From Scrofimicrobium canadense (lineage in GTDB: Bacteria > Actinomycetota > Actinomycetes > Actinomycetales > Actinomycetaceae), in contig NZ_VULO01000002.1 in NCBI RefSeq assembly GCF_009696615.1, positions 62,001 to 126,000 of the forward strand: a stretch of DNA of 64,000 nt, given 5' to 3'. Shown here piece by piece: positions 9,046 to 17,339 of the stretch. The notes under the pieces were generated by a model, which was given only the letters and a program-made list of their open reading frames with translations, was not told where the DNA came from and made no database searches. The first letter of the stretch is position 1; the number at the start of each line of letters is the position of its first letter. Position numbers and translations under genes: made by a program.

Positions 9046-10077
9046 CTAATACTCACTGAGGTCATGGGTTTGCACGTACTCGTCGAGGGTATCGTTGTGG
9101 AAGGAATCAGCGAGTTCTTCTAGACGTTCGTAATCGAGGTTGATGATTGACACCCCGTCCTCTGTCAATTCTGTGCCTAGAGTGGGCACGGTAAAGAAGA
9201 CGATATCATCGGTACTCAGAGAGCGGAGAGTCCACACTAAGCTGACAAGGTAGTCAGCAGTGACTCCTTCGTCGACGGACAAATAGGGACTCAAGCCTTC
9301 GACCACACCAGTGATTTTTGACGGATTCGTAAGAGTTCCAGCACTGAGAAACTTTTCCAATACCGATTTTAAGTAAAGCTGCTGGTTGCGAGCTCGCTGG
9401 TAATCGCCATCGATAAACGAATAGCGTTCACGGACAAATTGCAGCGCTTGATCTCCGTTGAGGTCAAGGTCTCCAACAGGAAAATCTGTGGTTCCCTCTC
9501 CATTAGTTAGACTGAACTCTATTTCGTTGTGAACCTGAACCCCTCCAAGGGCATCCGTGACGTGTTTGAACCCTTCAAAGTCAACCATGATTACATGGTC
9601 GATTCGTGTAGAAAGATGATCTTCGATAGTTTCTATGGCTAATGGGAGACCACCGTATGCGAATGCAGCGTTTATCTTGTTGTATCCGTATCCCGGAATA
9701 TCCACCCACGAGTCTCGCAAGAATGACATGACGTAGGCTGAATCGCGTTTCTCAGGGATTCTCACCACCATCATTGTGTCGGAGCGGGCATCATCTGGAT
9801 TTCCCCTGGAGTCTGAGCCCAGTAGAAGAATAGTCTGCATGCCAGAAATCTCATCGGGGGTCTCAGTATCGTGACCAGAATCCCGGTCAGGCAATGCCTG
9901 TGAGATGACTGTTTTTCGGTCATCAAAAGTTTGTGACAAATGGTGTTTGTAACGGTAAACAGCTATGAGAGCCGATGCTGTGACACAGAGCGAACCAACA
10001 ACCACCCACATCATGACTTTTGCCCACAGAGGGAAGGAATCACGTGACGACGAATGGGCTGGCGGTAGTGGGTGCAT
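9046..10077 (-). CDS. LytR-CpsA-Psr (LCP) family envelope ligase
   Basis: 343 residues: a short cytoplasmic N-terminus, one membrane span (about residues 18-43) and an extracellular LCP domain. The diagnostic motifs are present: LLLGSDSR and ARSDTMMVVRI, then SFLRDSWVDIPGYGYNKINAAFAYGG (quoted here only as landmarks of its start and end), and VRERYSFIDGDYQRARNQQ near the C-terminus, carrying the arginines that contact the polyprenyl-phosphate. LCP enzymes transfer glycopolymers from lipid carriers to peptidoglycan or to proteins. Start ATG 10077 has AAGGAAG upstream. It follows the XRE regulator on the same strand with a 42-base gap, so the regulator may be its operon partner. Confidence 0.92.
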   Translation of the reverse strand: MHPLPPAHSSSRDSFPLWAKVMMWVVVGSLCVTASALIAVYRYKHHLSQTFDDRKTVISQALPDRDSGHDTETPDEISGMQTILLLGSDSRGNPDDARSDTMMVVRIPEKRDSAYVMSFLRDSWVDIPGYGYNKINAAFAYGGLPLAIETIEDHLSTRIDHVIMVDFEGFKHVTDALGGVQVHNEIEFSLTNGEGTTDFPVGDLDLNGDQALQFVRERYSFIDGDYQRARNQQLYLKSVLEKFLSAGTLTNPSKITGVVEGLSPYLSVDEGVTADYLVSLVWTLRSLSTDDIVFFTVPTLGTELTEDGVSIINLDYERLEELADSFHNDTLDEYVQTHDLSEY

Positions 10078-10119
10078 GAACTTCCTTGTGCAGAGCTTCT
10101 ACGCTCATGCTACAAGGAG

Positions 10120-10365
10120 CTATTCTTCGCTGTCATCTTCTTCATCACTGTGGCCAAGGAGCAGATCAATCACAGGCACATTGAGCCGATCACACATAGT
10201 CTCAACAGTACGCAGAGTCAGGTTTTTCTCGCCGCGCTCTACTCCGCCGATATACGTGCGGTGCATGTCAAGGAGTTCGCCCAGTTCTTCTTGCGATAAG
10301 CCTATAGCCTGCCGATGTTTACGGAGGTTCTGGCCGAAGAGTCGCTGCATTTGTCCGATTGACAC
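10120..10365 (-). CDS. XRE-family helix-turn-helix regulator, single-domain
   Basis: 81 residues consisting almost entirely of a Cro/C1-type DNA-binding domain: LRKHRQAIGLSQEELGELLD, then MHRTYIGGVERGEKNLTLRTV. It has the size and sequence style of the C-protein-like regulators, ending in a very acidic tail (SDEEDDSEE). It starts at GTG 10365; an internal ATG at 10350 is possible. No restriction-modification gene is nearby. A dyad (ATAAGTC, four bases, GACTTAT) sits about 26-44 bases upstream of its start and may be its own operator. It lies upstream of the LCP gene on the same strand. Confidence 0.88.
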   Translation of the reverse strand: MSIGQMQRLFGQNLRKHRQAIGLSQEELGELLDMHRTYIGGVERGEKNLTLRTVETMCDRLNVPVIDLLLGHSDEEDDSEE

Positions 10366-10391
10366 GCATTAAGACTCAATTCGCATGCTCG

Positions 10392-10415
10392 ATAAGTCTA
10401 CAGACTTATAAGTAG
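10392..10415. promoter_or_regulatory. Candidate operator dyads upstream of the XRE regulator
   Basis: Seen: a perfect 7-base inverted repeat ATAAGTC / GACTTAT separated by TACA (10392-10409), overlapping a self-complementary ACTTATAAGT (10404-10413). It lies just upstream of the regulator start at 10365, in the position expected for an autoregulatory site or promoter. The GACTTATAAGTAG half resembles one arm of the NrtR-site candidate at 17.3 kb, but with one extra base. Function is inferred from position and symmetry only. Confidence 0.4.
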
Positions 10416-10472
10416 CAATATGCTTTTACCTGCGAAAATCGAGTTAATTTAAAGCTGTACTAACGGAAAACT

Positions 10473-11402
10473 CTACATTTGTGTATCGACTTGACTATCG
10501 TGGTTTTCTATACCGACCTCTTCAGAGGTCGGTGATAAATCAGCAGGTGAAACATGTGATGATGTACTAGATTGAGAGAGCAGACCCCGCTTCCTTTGGC
10601 GTTTCACCACAGCGATAGCTATCCAGGCCACTATCCCGAGGGCGATGACCCAAGGAATAGCAACGACAATGCCGTATCCCAGGTATTTTAACGATGCAAG
10701 AAAGGCCTGCCACACCCCTGTGTCGGGCTGGTCATTTGCTCCAGGTGTTTGGAAAGTAACCGTTAACGTTGACATGTCGACCTGCTCGCTGAGCCAATCA
10801 AGTTGCGAAACCACGCCGTCAAGTTCAGCCTGCCGACTTGCCAATTCACTTTCTGCCTGGATGACGGCTTCGGTGGTATCAGCTTGCTCCATTAATTCTT
10901 TGATGCGTTTGACCGAGGCTTCCAGCGCGGCCTTACGGGCTTCCAGATCACTCATCTGAAGTCCAACATCTTCCGCGTTAGTACCGCGGCTATCGACCTC
11001 TCCGAAATCGGAGAGTTTTACGAGAGCTTCATCAAATTTCTCTGCAGGAACTCGCGCCGTTACAGATGTCATGGTTCCAGAAGGATCCCGGTTTTGCCAG
11101 GTGTTGTCGACTCGTCCGCCAATGTCTTTGGCATACGCGGTGAAGTCGCCGGCTGCTTTGCCAGGGTCATTAGTGATGACAGTGGCATACCCCGTGTGGA
11201 TGACCGGCGACGCAACGTAAGAACCAACAGCTGCTGATTCCGTTTGCGTCTGGACCTCAGCAGGCAGTTCTGCAGCATCCATTGCAACGCTGGGCTCGAT
11301 TACACCTACATCAGGGGTTATGCCGTTATCAGTGGAAGATGTGCAGGCACTCACACTGAGTGAGGCAATCGCCGCAATACATAGGAATAAGAAACGTCTC
11401 AT
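10473..11402 (-). CDS. DUF4349 domain lipoprotein
   Basis: 309 residues. The signal peptide ends in the lipobox SVSAC. The extracellular part matches DUF4349: YATVITNDPGKAA, VTARVPAEKFDEAL, and a coiled coil (about residues 145-205, LQMSDLEARKAALEASVKRI onward). A strong membrane span near residues 240-265 is followed by a basic, then Ser-rich cytoplasmic tail, so the protein would be tethered at both ends. Role unknown; relatives are widespread envelope proteins. It lies upstream of the XRE regulator on the same strand with a 107-base gap that contains the dyad at 10392. Confidence 0.87.
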   Translation of the reverse strand: MRRFLFLCIAAIASLSVSACTSSTDNGITPDVGVIEPSVAMDAAELPAEVQTQTESAAVGSYVASPVIHTGYATVITNDPGKAAGDFTAYAKDIGGRVDNTWQNRDPSGTMTSVTARVPAEKFDEALVKLSDFGEVDSRGTNAEDVGLQMSDLEARKAALEASVKRIKELMEQADTTEAVIQAESELASRQAELDGVVSQLDWLSEQVDMSTLTVTFQTPGANDQPDTGVWQAFLASLKYLGYGIVVAIPWVIALGIVAWIAIAVVKRQRKRGLLSQSSTSSHVSPADLSPTSEEVGIENHDSQVDTQM

Positions 11403-11443
11403 AGATCACACGATAGCGTGGAGTTGGGGGAGAAATAAAGCAA

Positions 11444-12310
11444 CTACAGAGAAGCGAATGTGCTGAGAGGACGATCAACTCTGTCAAAAAACTCCATAAG
11501 GTCTGCAGCCAATTCGTCGGGGGACTGCTCTGATGGTGAGTGGCCTGCGTTGTATTCCCTGAACTCGGCCCCTATGCGTTGTGAAAATGCTGCGAACTGT
11601 TCTAGCGGCCACATATCTCCGTGTCCTGCACCAACCAGAAGCGGTACCCCTGAATGTCGTAGCGCATCTTCTAGATCAGGAATTGCCAGCATATCTGCCA
11701 TGGCACTGGTAACGCTTTCCTTTACGGTATAGCCCATTCTATGGAGAACAAAAGCATGACGTTCTTTATCGACCCGATTTATATTGAAACGAAGACCAGA
11801 AAGCATGACACGAGCCGCAACCGCGGGGCTGGCCCACTTCACAATAGGTCCCACGACTCGAAAACCTCGAAGAGCATTACCACTAAGCGGAGGCGTCCCA
11901 ATGAGAGTTGCAGATCGCAACAATGCAGGTTCATCCGCAATGAGATGCTCGCACACTAATCCGCCATAGGAATAGCCGACGACGTGCGCTTTGCCCAAAT
12001 ATTCGAGGACGGCGCGGATATCAGCAACATGCATGGGAAGAGTCCAGCCGGCACCGCTATGAGGACCGGCGGATGAAGACTCATATTGGCCAGCCAAATC
12101 CACTGCTATCACCCGGTAGCCCGCGCGTGCCAAATGTGGGATAACGAGAGAAAAGTCTTCCTTTGATCCGGTGATTCCTGGGATCAGACATACCGGTGGA
12201 TCGCCGGGACAACCAGCTTCAAATGTGGCGAGAGGACCACTAGGAGCTAGGAAAGTGCCACGTGTTGCCCCAGAGGGAACGTCTTTCCAGTTAACGGAGG
12301 ATGTACTCAC
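11444..12310 (-). CDS. Alpha/beta hydrolase
   Basis: 288 residues of the alpha/beta-hydrolase fold. Seen: oxyanion-hole segment VCLIPGITGSKEDF, nucleophile elbow VVGYSYGGLV (Ser in GYSYGG), the acid region VGAGHGDMWPLE and the catalytic histidine in AGHSPSEQSPDE. The start overlaps the end of the acyl-CoA ligase gene by four bases (12307-12310), so both are translated from one mRNA. Pairing with an AMP-forming ligase suggests a thioesterase or lipid esterase role. An OleB-like role is a remote alternative, but OleA and OleD are absent here. No signal peptide is visible; cytoplasmic. Confidence 0.85.
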   Translation of the reverse strand: MSTSSVNWKDVPSGATRGTFLAPSGPLATFEAGCPGDPPVCLIPGITGSKEDFSLVIPHLARAGYRVIAVDLAGQYESSSAGPHSGAGWTLPMHVADIRAVLEYLGKAHVVGYSYGGLVCEHLIADEPALLRSATLIGTPPLSGNALRGFRVVGPIVKWASPAVAARVMLSGLRFNINRVDKERHAFVLHRMGYTVKESVTSAMADMLAIPDLEDALRHSGVPLLVGAGHGDMWPLEQFAAFSQRIGAEFREYNAGHSPSEQSPDELAADLMEFFDRVDRPLSTFASL

Positions 12311-14052
12311 TCTTCGTGATGATCTTTCTGTCCAGTGGCCTTTTCCATGAAGGTATCAAATGCGCGAGACGCGGGATCTAGTATTTCTTCCTTGACCCGT
12401 CTGCGCATCACCTTCCCTAGAGGATTGCGCGGAAGTTCACTCAAGAAAACTATCTTTCGAGGAAGAGCATAATGAGAAATAGTTTCTTCTGCCCAGGCGC
12501 GAACATCGTCTAAGGTGATCTGAGGACTGCCTTCTTCCAAGATAAGAGCTGCGGTAACCTCTTCGTTTTCGTCTTCACCTGGAGTACCAACAACCGCCAC
12601 ATCTGCGATCCCAGGCATCATGCGGATCACGTCTTCGACTTGAGAGGGATACACATTGAAACCACCGGAGATAATCAGCTCTTTCTTTCTATCAGCCAAA
12701 TCAATATATCCTTCGTGGTTGACACCTATATCACCGGTGCGGAACCACCCGTCTTCGGTAAAAACCCTTGCTGTTTCGTCGGGAGCATCCAAATATCCTT
12801 CGAATACTTGAGGTCCCTTGACCAGGATTTCTCCTGGTTGACCATCTTCGACATCTTTTGACGGATCCTCTAGATCTGCCAGCCTAATCTGCGTCGAAGG
12901 AAAGGGAAGGCCCAGGGTTCCAAGCCGACGCTGCGCAGATAAAGGGGCACCGCACAATACTGGGGACGTCTCGGACATTCCGTACCCCTCAATAATTAGC
13001 TGACCTGTGGTTCGCTGCCAGAGATTAGCCACAGCCTTGGATAGAGGCATTGCTCCGGACACCGAATAGCGAATAGAAGAAATATCGGTGCCACAACGAA
13101 GAGCCTCTTTAGCGACACGCTCAAACATGGGGGGAACCCCAACAAAGAAAGTAACATTGCGCCTGCGATGTGCCGCCAAAGCCATTTCAGCATCAAATTT
13201 TGGTAGGACTACCTGAGTAGCCGCTTTCTTCACCGCCGCACACAAGAAGAATGTGAGTCCGAATGCGTGGAAATAGGGGAGCAGACTAAAGAACACTTCC
13301 GCCCCCTCATGTAACTCGAATACCCAAAACATGCATTGGTTGACATTGGTGCCGATATTGCGATGTGTCAAAGGCACCGATTTCGGTACCCCATTGGTGC
13401 CACCGGTGTGGAGAATGACTGCTCTATCTGTTGGTTGTGGCAGCGGAAATGAATCTGCAAGGGCAGTCGCTGCAGAAACCTCTCGATCCCATGAGCGTGT
13501 GCCCGGCGGTGTTGCTGAACGCAGTTGGCCGCGTTTTTCTCTGGCAACCTTGACAGGAAGACTCAAGAGCAGCCTCTGAGTGCGAGGGAAACCCGCAGAA
13601 ATATCCACGGTGAACACGTTTTCTAGTCCCGTCGACCCATCGAGAGGGCATTCTGCAGCGGACTTTTCCCAGACGATCGCTACTTTCGCCTTGTGGCGGG
13701 CAAACTGTGCTTTGAGCTCAGCAGCAGGAGCCAGAGGATTGTGTTGGGCTGCGACGGCGCCGATACGCATGCATGCGTAGAAAGCAACAAAAGCCTGGGG
13801 GCAGTTAGGTAAAACGATAGCTACTGCGTCACCCGGTTTGACTCCAGCGGACACGAGTAGCCCAGCAGCCTTCTTTGCTTGGGTGAGCACCTCACTATAT
13901 GTGATTTCCGCCCCGAAATAGTCGAGGGCGACTCGAGAGGGGTAGAAGTGCGCCGCCTCCGAAAGGAGAGAGAAGAGCGACGTATTCGCCACTGGAACTT
14001 CAAAAGGTACCCCCGGCTCGTACTTCTTGTGTGCCTGGCCAACGATGCTCAT
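12307..14052 (-). CDS. AMP-forming long-chain acyl-CoA ligase-like enzyme
   Basis: 581 residues of the ANL superfamily: fatty acid + ATP + CoA to acyl-CoA. Seen: the AMP-binding P-loop HTGGTNGVPKS (Asn where many FadD have Thr), the EGYGMSETSP adenine motif, GWFRTGDIG, DRKKELIISGGFNVYP hinge and the C-terminal catalytic lysine region NPLGKVMRR. Length and motif order are normal for FadD. It is first of a two-gene operon with the alpha/beta hydrolase. It is divergent from a PlsC-like acyltransferase, so the three may handle exogenous fatty acids for phospholipid synthesis (inference). Substrate chain length is not determinable. Confidence 0.88.
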   Translation of the reverse strand: MSIVGQAHKKYEPGVPFEVPVANTSLFSLLSEAAHFYPSRVALDYFGAEITYSEVLTQAKKAAGLLVSAGVKPGDAVAIVLPNCPQAFVAFYACMRIGAVAAQHNPLAPAAELKAQFARHKAKVAIVWEKSAAECPLDGSTGLENVFTVDISAGFPRTQRLLLSLPVKVAREKRGQLRSATPPGTRSWDREVSAATALADSFPLPQPTDRAVILHTGGTNGVPKSVPLTHRNIGTNVNQCMFWVFELHEGAEVFFSLLPYFHAFGLTFFLCAAVKKAATQVVLPKFDAEMALAAHRRRNVTFFVGVPPMFERVAKEALRCGTDISSIRYSVSGAMPLSKAVANLWQRTTGQLIIEGYGMSETSPVLCGAPLSAQRRLGTLGLPFPSTQIRLADLEDPSKDVEDGQPGEILVKGPQVFEGYLDAPDETARVFTEDGWFRTGDIGVNHEGYIDLADRKKELIISGGFNVYPSQVEDVIRMMPGIADVAVVGTPGEDENEEVTAALILEEGSPQITLDDVRAWAEETISHYALPRKIVFLSELPRNPLGKVMRRRVKEEILDPASRAFDTFMEKATGQKDHHEE

Positions 14053-14117
14053 AGCGCTCCTTCGCTTTTACGAAACCCTCCAACAAGGATAGTGCGCTGC
14101 GCGATAAGGTGTGGCAC

Positions 14118-14684
14118 ATGGGCATAAGAAGCGCATTTGTAGACAGCATAGTGAGACTGTTTGGGTGGAAAGTTGTCGTAGACTGTCCCATTCCGAATGG
14201 GGGTGTCATTGTGGGGGCGCCGCACACGTCAATGTGGGATTGGGCATGCATGATGGCGCTGATCGCGAAAACTGGAGTTAAAGTCCGCTGGTTGGGAAAG
14301 AACTCTCTATTTTGGTTTCCCCTGGGGCCACTTCTGCGCGCATGGGGAGGCGTACCAGTCGACCGTTCTTCCCACAATGGCTTAGTCGATCACATGGCGC
14401 AGATACTCAAGGACAATCCAGGTACTTTTGCAGCGCTGACTCCTGAAGGAACACGCGCAGGTGCCGAATACTGGAAATCGGGTTTTTATCGCATTGCGGT
14501 ATCTGCGCGTGTACCCATAGTCCTTGGATTCGTCGATAGTGCAACAAAGACTACGGGGATCGGTAAAATTCTCTATCCCAGCGCAGATATGCGAGCCGAC
14601 ATGGACATAATCCGTGATTTCTATAGGGACAAAATCGGTATAAAACCCGGCAATACACAGCCCCCGCGCCTTCGCGAAGAATAG
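14118..14684 (+). CDS. PlsC-like 1-acylglycerol-3-phosphate acyltransferase
   Basis: 188 residues of the lysophosphatidate acyltransferase family, on the short side. The HX4D catalytic motif is HTSMWD in APHTSMWDW, followed by the glycerophosphate-binding TPEGTRAG motif. Members acylate lysophosphatidic acid or related lipids at the membrane. I chose ATG at 14118 because AAGG lies eight bases upstream; GTG at 14109 in frame would add three residues. It is divergent from the acyl-CoA ligase across a gap of about 65 bases, so the two promoters must lie close together. A role in other lipid or glycolipid acylation cannot be excluded. Confidence 0.85.
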   Translation: MGIRSAFVDSIVRLFGWKVVVDCPIPNGGVIVGAPHTSMWDWACMMALIAKTGVKVRWLGKNSLFWFPLGPLLRAWGGVPVDRSSHNGLVDHMAQILKDNPGTFAALTPEGTRAGAEYWKSGFYRIAVSARVPIVLGFVDSATKTTGIGKILYPSADMRADMDIIRDFYRDKIGIKPGNTQPPRLREE

Positions 14685-14735
14685 TGAGAATGGTTTTGTC
14701 GAGATAACAGAGCGCGCTTGCGGTAGCGTTAAAAC

Positions 14736-15572
14736 ATGGCAACTCCCACTATTCGACTTTCAAGCGGTTTTGATATTCCCGCAATTGGCTTTGGTACTTA
14801 TCCCTTGCGAGGGGAAGACGGCGTTAGTGCTGTTCGTTCTGCTATTGATGTGGGCTATCGCCTTATAGATACTGCTTTCAACTACGACAATGAAGCAGCA
14901 GTGGGGCAAGCTATTGCAGCCAGCGGAATTCCTCGTGAGGAACTCTTTATCACCTCGAAACTACCAGGGCGTTTTCACGAACGTCCCCACGCAGACGATG
15001 CGGTAAGAGAATCTTTGTGGCGTTTGGGGCTTGATTATCTCGATCTCTACCTCATCCATTGGCCTAATCCAATCCAAGGCCATTATGTCGAAGCATGGCA
15101 GGCACTAATCGACGCACGGGATGCCGGTTTAGTGCGATCAATAGGAGTGTCGAATTTTACCGTCAAGCATCTGCGTGATTTGGAAGCTGCGACGGGAGAA
15201 CTGCCGGCGGTGAATCAAGTGGAGCTTCACCCATATTTCCCTCAGATTGAGCTAGTCGAACAGCTGCACCAGATGGGGATTCAACCAGAGTCTTGGAGTC
15301 CACTTGGTAAAGCAGCCAGGCCTCACGCTGAGTCGGTAGTTGGAAAGATTGCTGCTACCCATGCAGTTACCCCTGCACAAGTGGTATTGCGCTGGCAGAT
15401 CCAACGTGGATCTATTCCGATTCCGAAGTCTGCTGATCCTGTTCGTCAAGCTCAGAATCTTGATGTTTTTGGCTTCGAGCTGAGCGAGGATGAAGTCTCG
15501 GCAATTACTGCTTTGGGACGTCCCGCAGGGCGGCTTTTTGATGGTGATCCAGATATTCACGAAGAAATGTAG
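14736..15572 (+). CDS. Aldo/keto reductase (AKR5-like, 2,5-diketo-D-gluconate reductase type)
   Basis: 278-residue NADPH-dependent oxidoreductase. Seen: GFGTYPL at the N-terminus, the catalytic Asp/Tyr segment LIDTAFNYDNE, the active-site lysine in TSKLPG, LYLIHWPNP, GVSNFT, NQVELHP and the cofactor-binding IPIPKSADPVRQAQNLD. The family reduces small aldehydes and ketones; the physiological substrate is not evident. The stop is immediately followed by the ribosome site AGGAA of the DUF4342 gene, seven bases from its start, so the two form an operon. Confidence 0.92.
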   Translation: MATPTIRLSSGFDIPAIGFGTYPLRGEDGVSAVRSAIDVGYRLIDTAFNYDNEAAVGQAIAASGIPREELFITSKLPGRFHERPHADDAVRESLWRLGLDYLDLYLIHWPNPIQGHYVEAWQALIDARDAGLVRSIGVSNFTVKHLRDLEAATGELPAVNQVELHPYFPQIELVEQLHQMGIQPESWSPLGKAARPHAESVVGKIAATHAVTPAQVVLRWQIQRGSIPIPKSADPVRQAQNLDVFGFELSEDEVSAITALGRPAGRLFDGDPDIHEEM

Positions 15573-15579
15573 GAAAACA

Positions 15580-15894
15580 ATGACCGAGGATGCTCAGAAA
15601 CACACAGAGTCACCGAAAGAAGTTGAGGTGGTACATATGGAGGACGATACTGAGAAGTCCGAGACTTTCCAGATTAAAGGCGAGGATCTGTTAGCCAAGG
15701 TTAAACAGCTCATAAAAGAAGGTAATGTTCGACGAATCATTCTTAGCCATGATGGTAAGAAACTCTTAGAGATCCCAGTAACAGCTGGAGCTGTAGGGGT
15801 CACTGTTGCCGCTGTTATCTCTCCGGTGCTAGTTGCGGTAGGAGCTATTGCCGCTGTAGTTGCTCAAGTAGAAGTAACGGTTGTTCGCGATTGA
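15580..15894 (+). CDS. DUF4342 domain protein
   Basis: 104 residues. A charged N-terminus is followed by a DUF4342 domain (QIKGEDLLAKVKQLIKEGNVRRIILSHDGK, given here only as its two halves' landmarks QIKGEDLLAKVKQL and RRIILSHDGK) and a hydrophobic alanine/valine-rich helix near the C-terminus. The domain is common in actinobacteria and Firmicutes and has no assigned function. ATG at 15580 is chosen because AGGAA lies right upstream at the end of the aldo/keto reductase gene. An in-frame upstream start would lie inside that gene. Confidence 0.82.
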   Translation: MTEDAQKHTESPKEVEVVHMEDDTEKSETFQIKGEDLLAKVKQLIKEGNVRRIILSHDGKKLLEIPVTAGAVGVTVAAVISPVLVAVGAIAAVVAQVEVTVVRD

Positions 15895-15922
15895 GGCGTC
15901 CGTATCAGAGCTAGTAGAAATG

Positions 15923-17260
15923 CTACCGTTGCAAAGAGGCCCCTTTGAACTCGGGGATCCAGATTAGAGCTAGGGCAGCGATGGCAAATGCTGAGGCGAA
16001 TACTGCAAAAAGTATTCCTTTTGATGTAGCAGCTAAAAGTGCTGTGACTGCGAAGGGAGCGACGATTGAAGCGAGGCGACCAAAGCCTGTTGCCGCACCG
16101 GAGCCGCGTCCTCGCAAGGAAGTAGGATATAGTTCCGGCGTAATGGCATAGAGTGCCCCCCACGCCCCCAGGTTGAAAAAGGACAATAGACATCCAGCGA
16201 TAATGATTGTCGTATGGGTAGATGCCAGACCGAAGGCAACTGCGGATCCGGCTGATCCTAGGAGGAAGAGCGCCAGAGTCGGGCGACGTCCCCATCGTTC
16301 GATCAAGATGGCTGCAGTTGCGTAGCCGGGTAGCTGTGCCAGTGCCATGATGAGAGTGAACCCAAAAGATTGGACTAGGGAATGTCCCTCGGACACCAAA
16401 ATTGACGGTATCCAGATGAAAGCACCGTAGTAGGCGAAGTTGACCATAAACCAGATGGCCCATAGTGCAATAGTTCGTTTTCTCAACTCGGGACTGTAGA
16501 TTGACCGCGCGGCAGAGGTGACGTCGGGTTCCGCTACAGGAACTCTGGATGTTTGTTTTTGTCCCTTTCGGATGTCGGCTTCGAAGGATTCTACGACCGC
16601 TTCGGCCTCTAAGCGCCGTCCACGTCGCAGTAGGTATCGGACTGACTCAGGGATAGAACTGCGCAAGTACACGGCATAGAGTGCTGGTAGAGCACCGACG
16701 GCAAATGCCCAGCGCCAACCGTCGTGACTGGCGGGCACGACGTAGTATCCAATGACTGCTGCAATCATCCAACCTATAGCCCAGAAAGCTTCGAGCCATA
16801 CGACGACTGAGCCGCGTACCTTGCGCGGGGAGAGTTCCGCTACCAGTGTGGAGGCAACGGGAAGCTCTGCGCCTAGACCGAGTCCAACAAAGACCCGCAG
16901 GATGACCAGCGGGATAACTGCCGATACTAGCGCTGAAAGTCCGGTGGCGATTCCGTAGATAATGAGAGTGGCCGTGAAAATGGTGCGGCGGCCAAATCTG
17001 TCCGCCAGGCGACCCCCTGCTGCTGCCCCAATTGCCATGCCGATAAAGCCAGCGGAGACGATCCACGATTTTTCTGTTCCACTTAGGCCCCACTGATCAG
17101 TGAGAACTGCAATGACATAGGTGATAAGACCTACATCCATGGCGTCGAATGCCCAACCGATTCCACTGGCACCCAGTATGCGTCGATGTTTGCGAGTTAA
17201 CGGCATTGAATCCATTCGGTCCGTAAGGTCGCGTTCTGCCGTGTGGATGTCAGTGTTCAT
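15923..17260 (-). CDS. niaP: MFS transporter, probable nicotinate/nicotinamide uptake (NiaP)
   Basis: 445 residues with twelve predicted membrane helices. The MFS signature between helices 2 and 3 is GGRLADRFGRRT, and the second-half repeat is ERWGRRPTLALF. The sequence sits in the metabolite:H+ symporter group that contains NiaP (GWAFDAMDVGLITYVIAVL, TPELYPTSLRGRG). Naming it NiaP rests mainly on context: it is divergent from a Nudix-type NrtR regulator and the shared 79-base region holds a perfect 12-base palindrome. An aromatic-acid carrier is the alternative. Start ATG 17260 is preceded by GGGAG. Confidence 0.75.
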   Translation of the reverse strand: MNTDIHTAERDLTDRMDSMPLTRKHRRILGASGIGWAFDAMDVGLITYVIAVLTDQWGLSGTEKSWIVSAGFIGMAIGAAAGGRLADRFGRRTIFTATLIIYGIATGLSALVSAVIPLVILRVFVGLGLGAELPVASTLVAELSPRKVRGSVVVWLEAFWAIGWMIAAVIGYYVVPASHDGWRWAFAVGALPALYAVYLRSSIPESVRYLLRRGRRLEAEAVVESFEADIRKGQKQTSRVPVAEPDVTSAARSIYSPELRKRTIALWAIWFMVNFAYYGAFIWIPSILVSEGHSLVQSFGFTLIMALAQLPGYATAAILIERWGRRPTLALFLLGSAGSAVAFGLASTHTTIIIAGCLLSFFNLGAWGALYAITPELYPTSLRGRGSGAATGFGRLASIVAPFAVTALLAATSKGILFAVFASAFAIAALALIWIPEFKGASLQR

Positions 17261-17297
17261 GTACTGTCTCCCTTATTCTGATAGAGGCCAGCATAGA

Positions 17298-17326
17298 CTA
17301 CTTATAGTCGAAGTGACTATAAGTAG
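17298..17326. promoter_or_regulatory. Palindromic operator, probable NrtR binding site
   Basis: Seen: a perfect 12-base inverted repeat CTACTTATAGTC / GACTATAAGTAG with a 5-base spacer (17310-17314). It lies midway in the short divergent region between niaP (start 17260) and nrtR (start 17340), so binding could control both genes. NrtR proteins are known to bind AT-rich palindromes upstream of NAD-metabolism and niacin-transport genes and to be released by ADP-ribose. The assignment to NrtR is inferred from position. Confidence 0.75.
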
Positions 17327-17339
17327 AAGAAAGGTACCT

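Noticed and set aside
11444-14052. Olefin (OleBC) biosynthesis genes
   Set aside because: The hydrolase and ligase pair superficially resembles OleB/OleC, but OleA and OleD are missing and the ligase motifs fit ordinary FadD.
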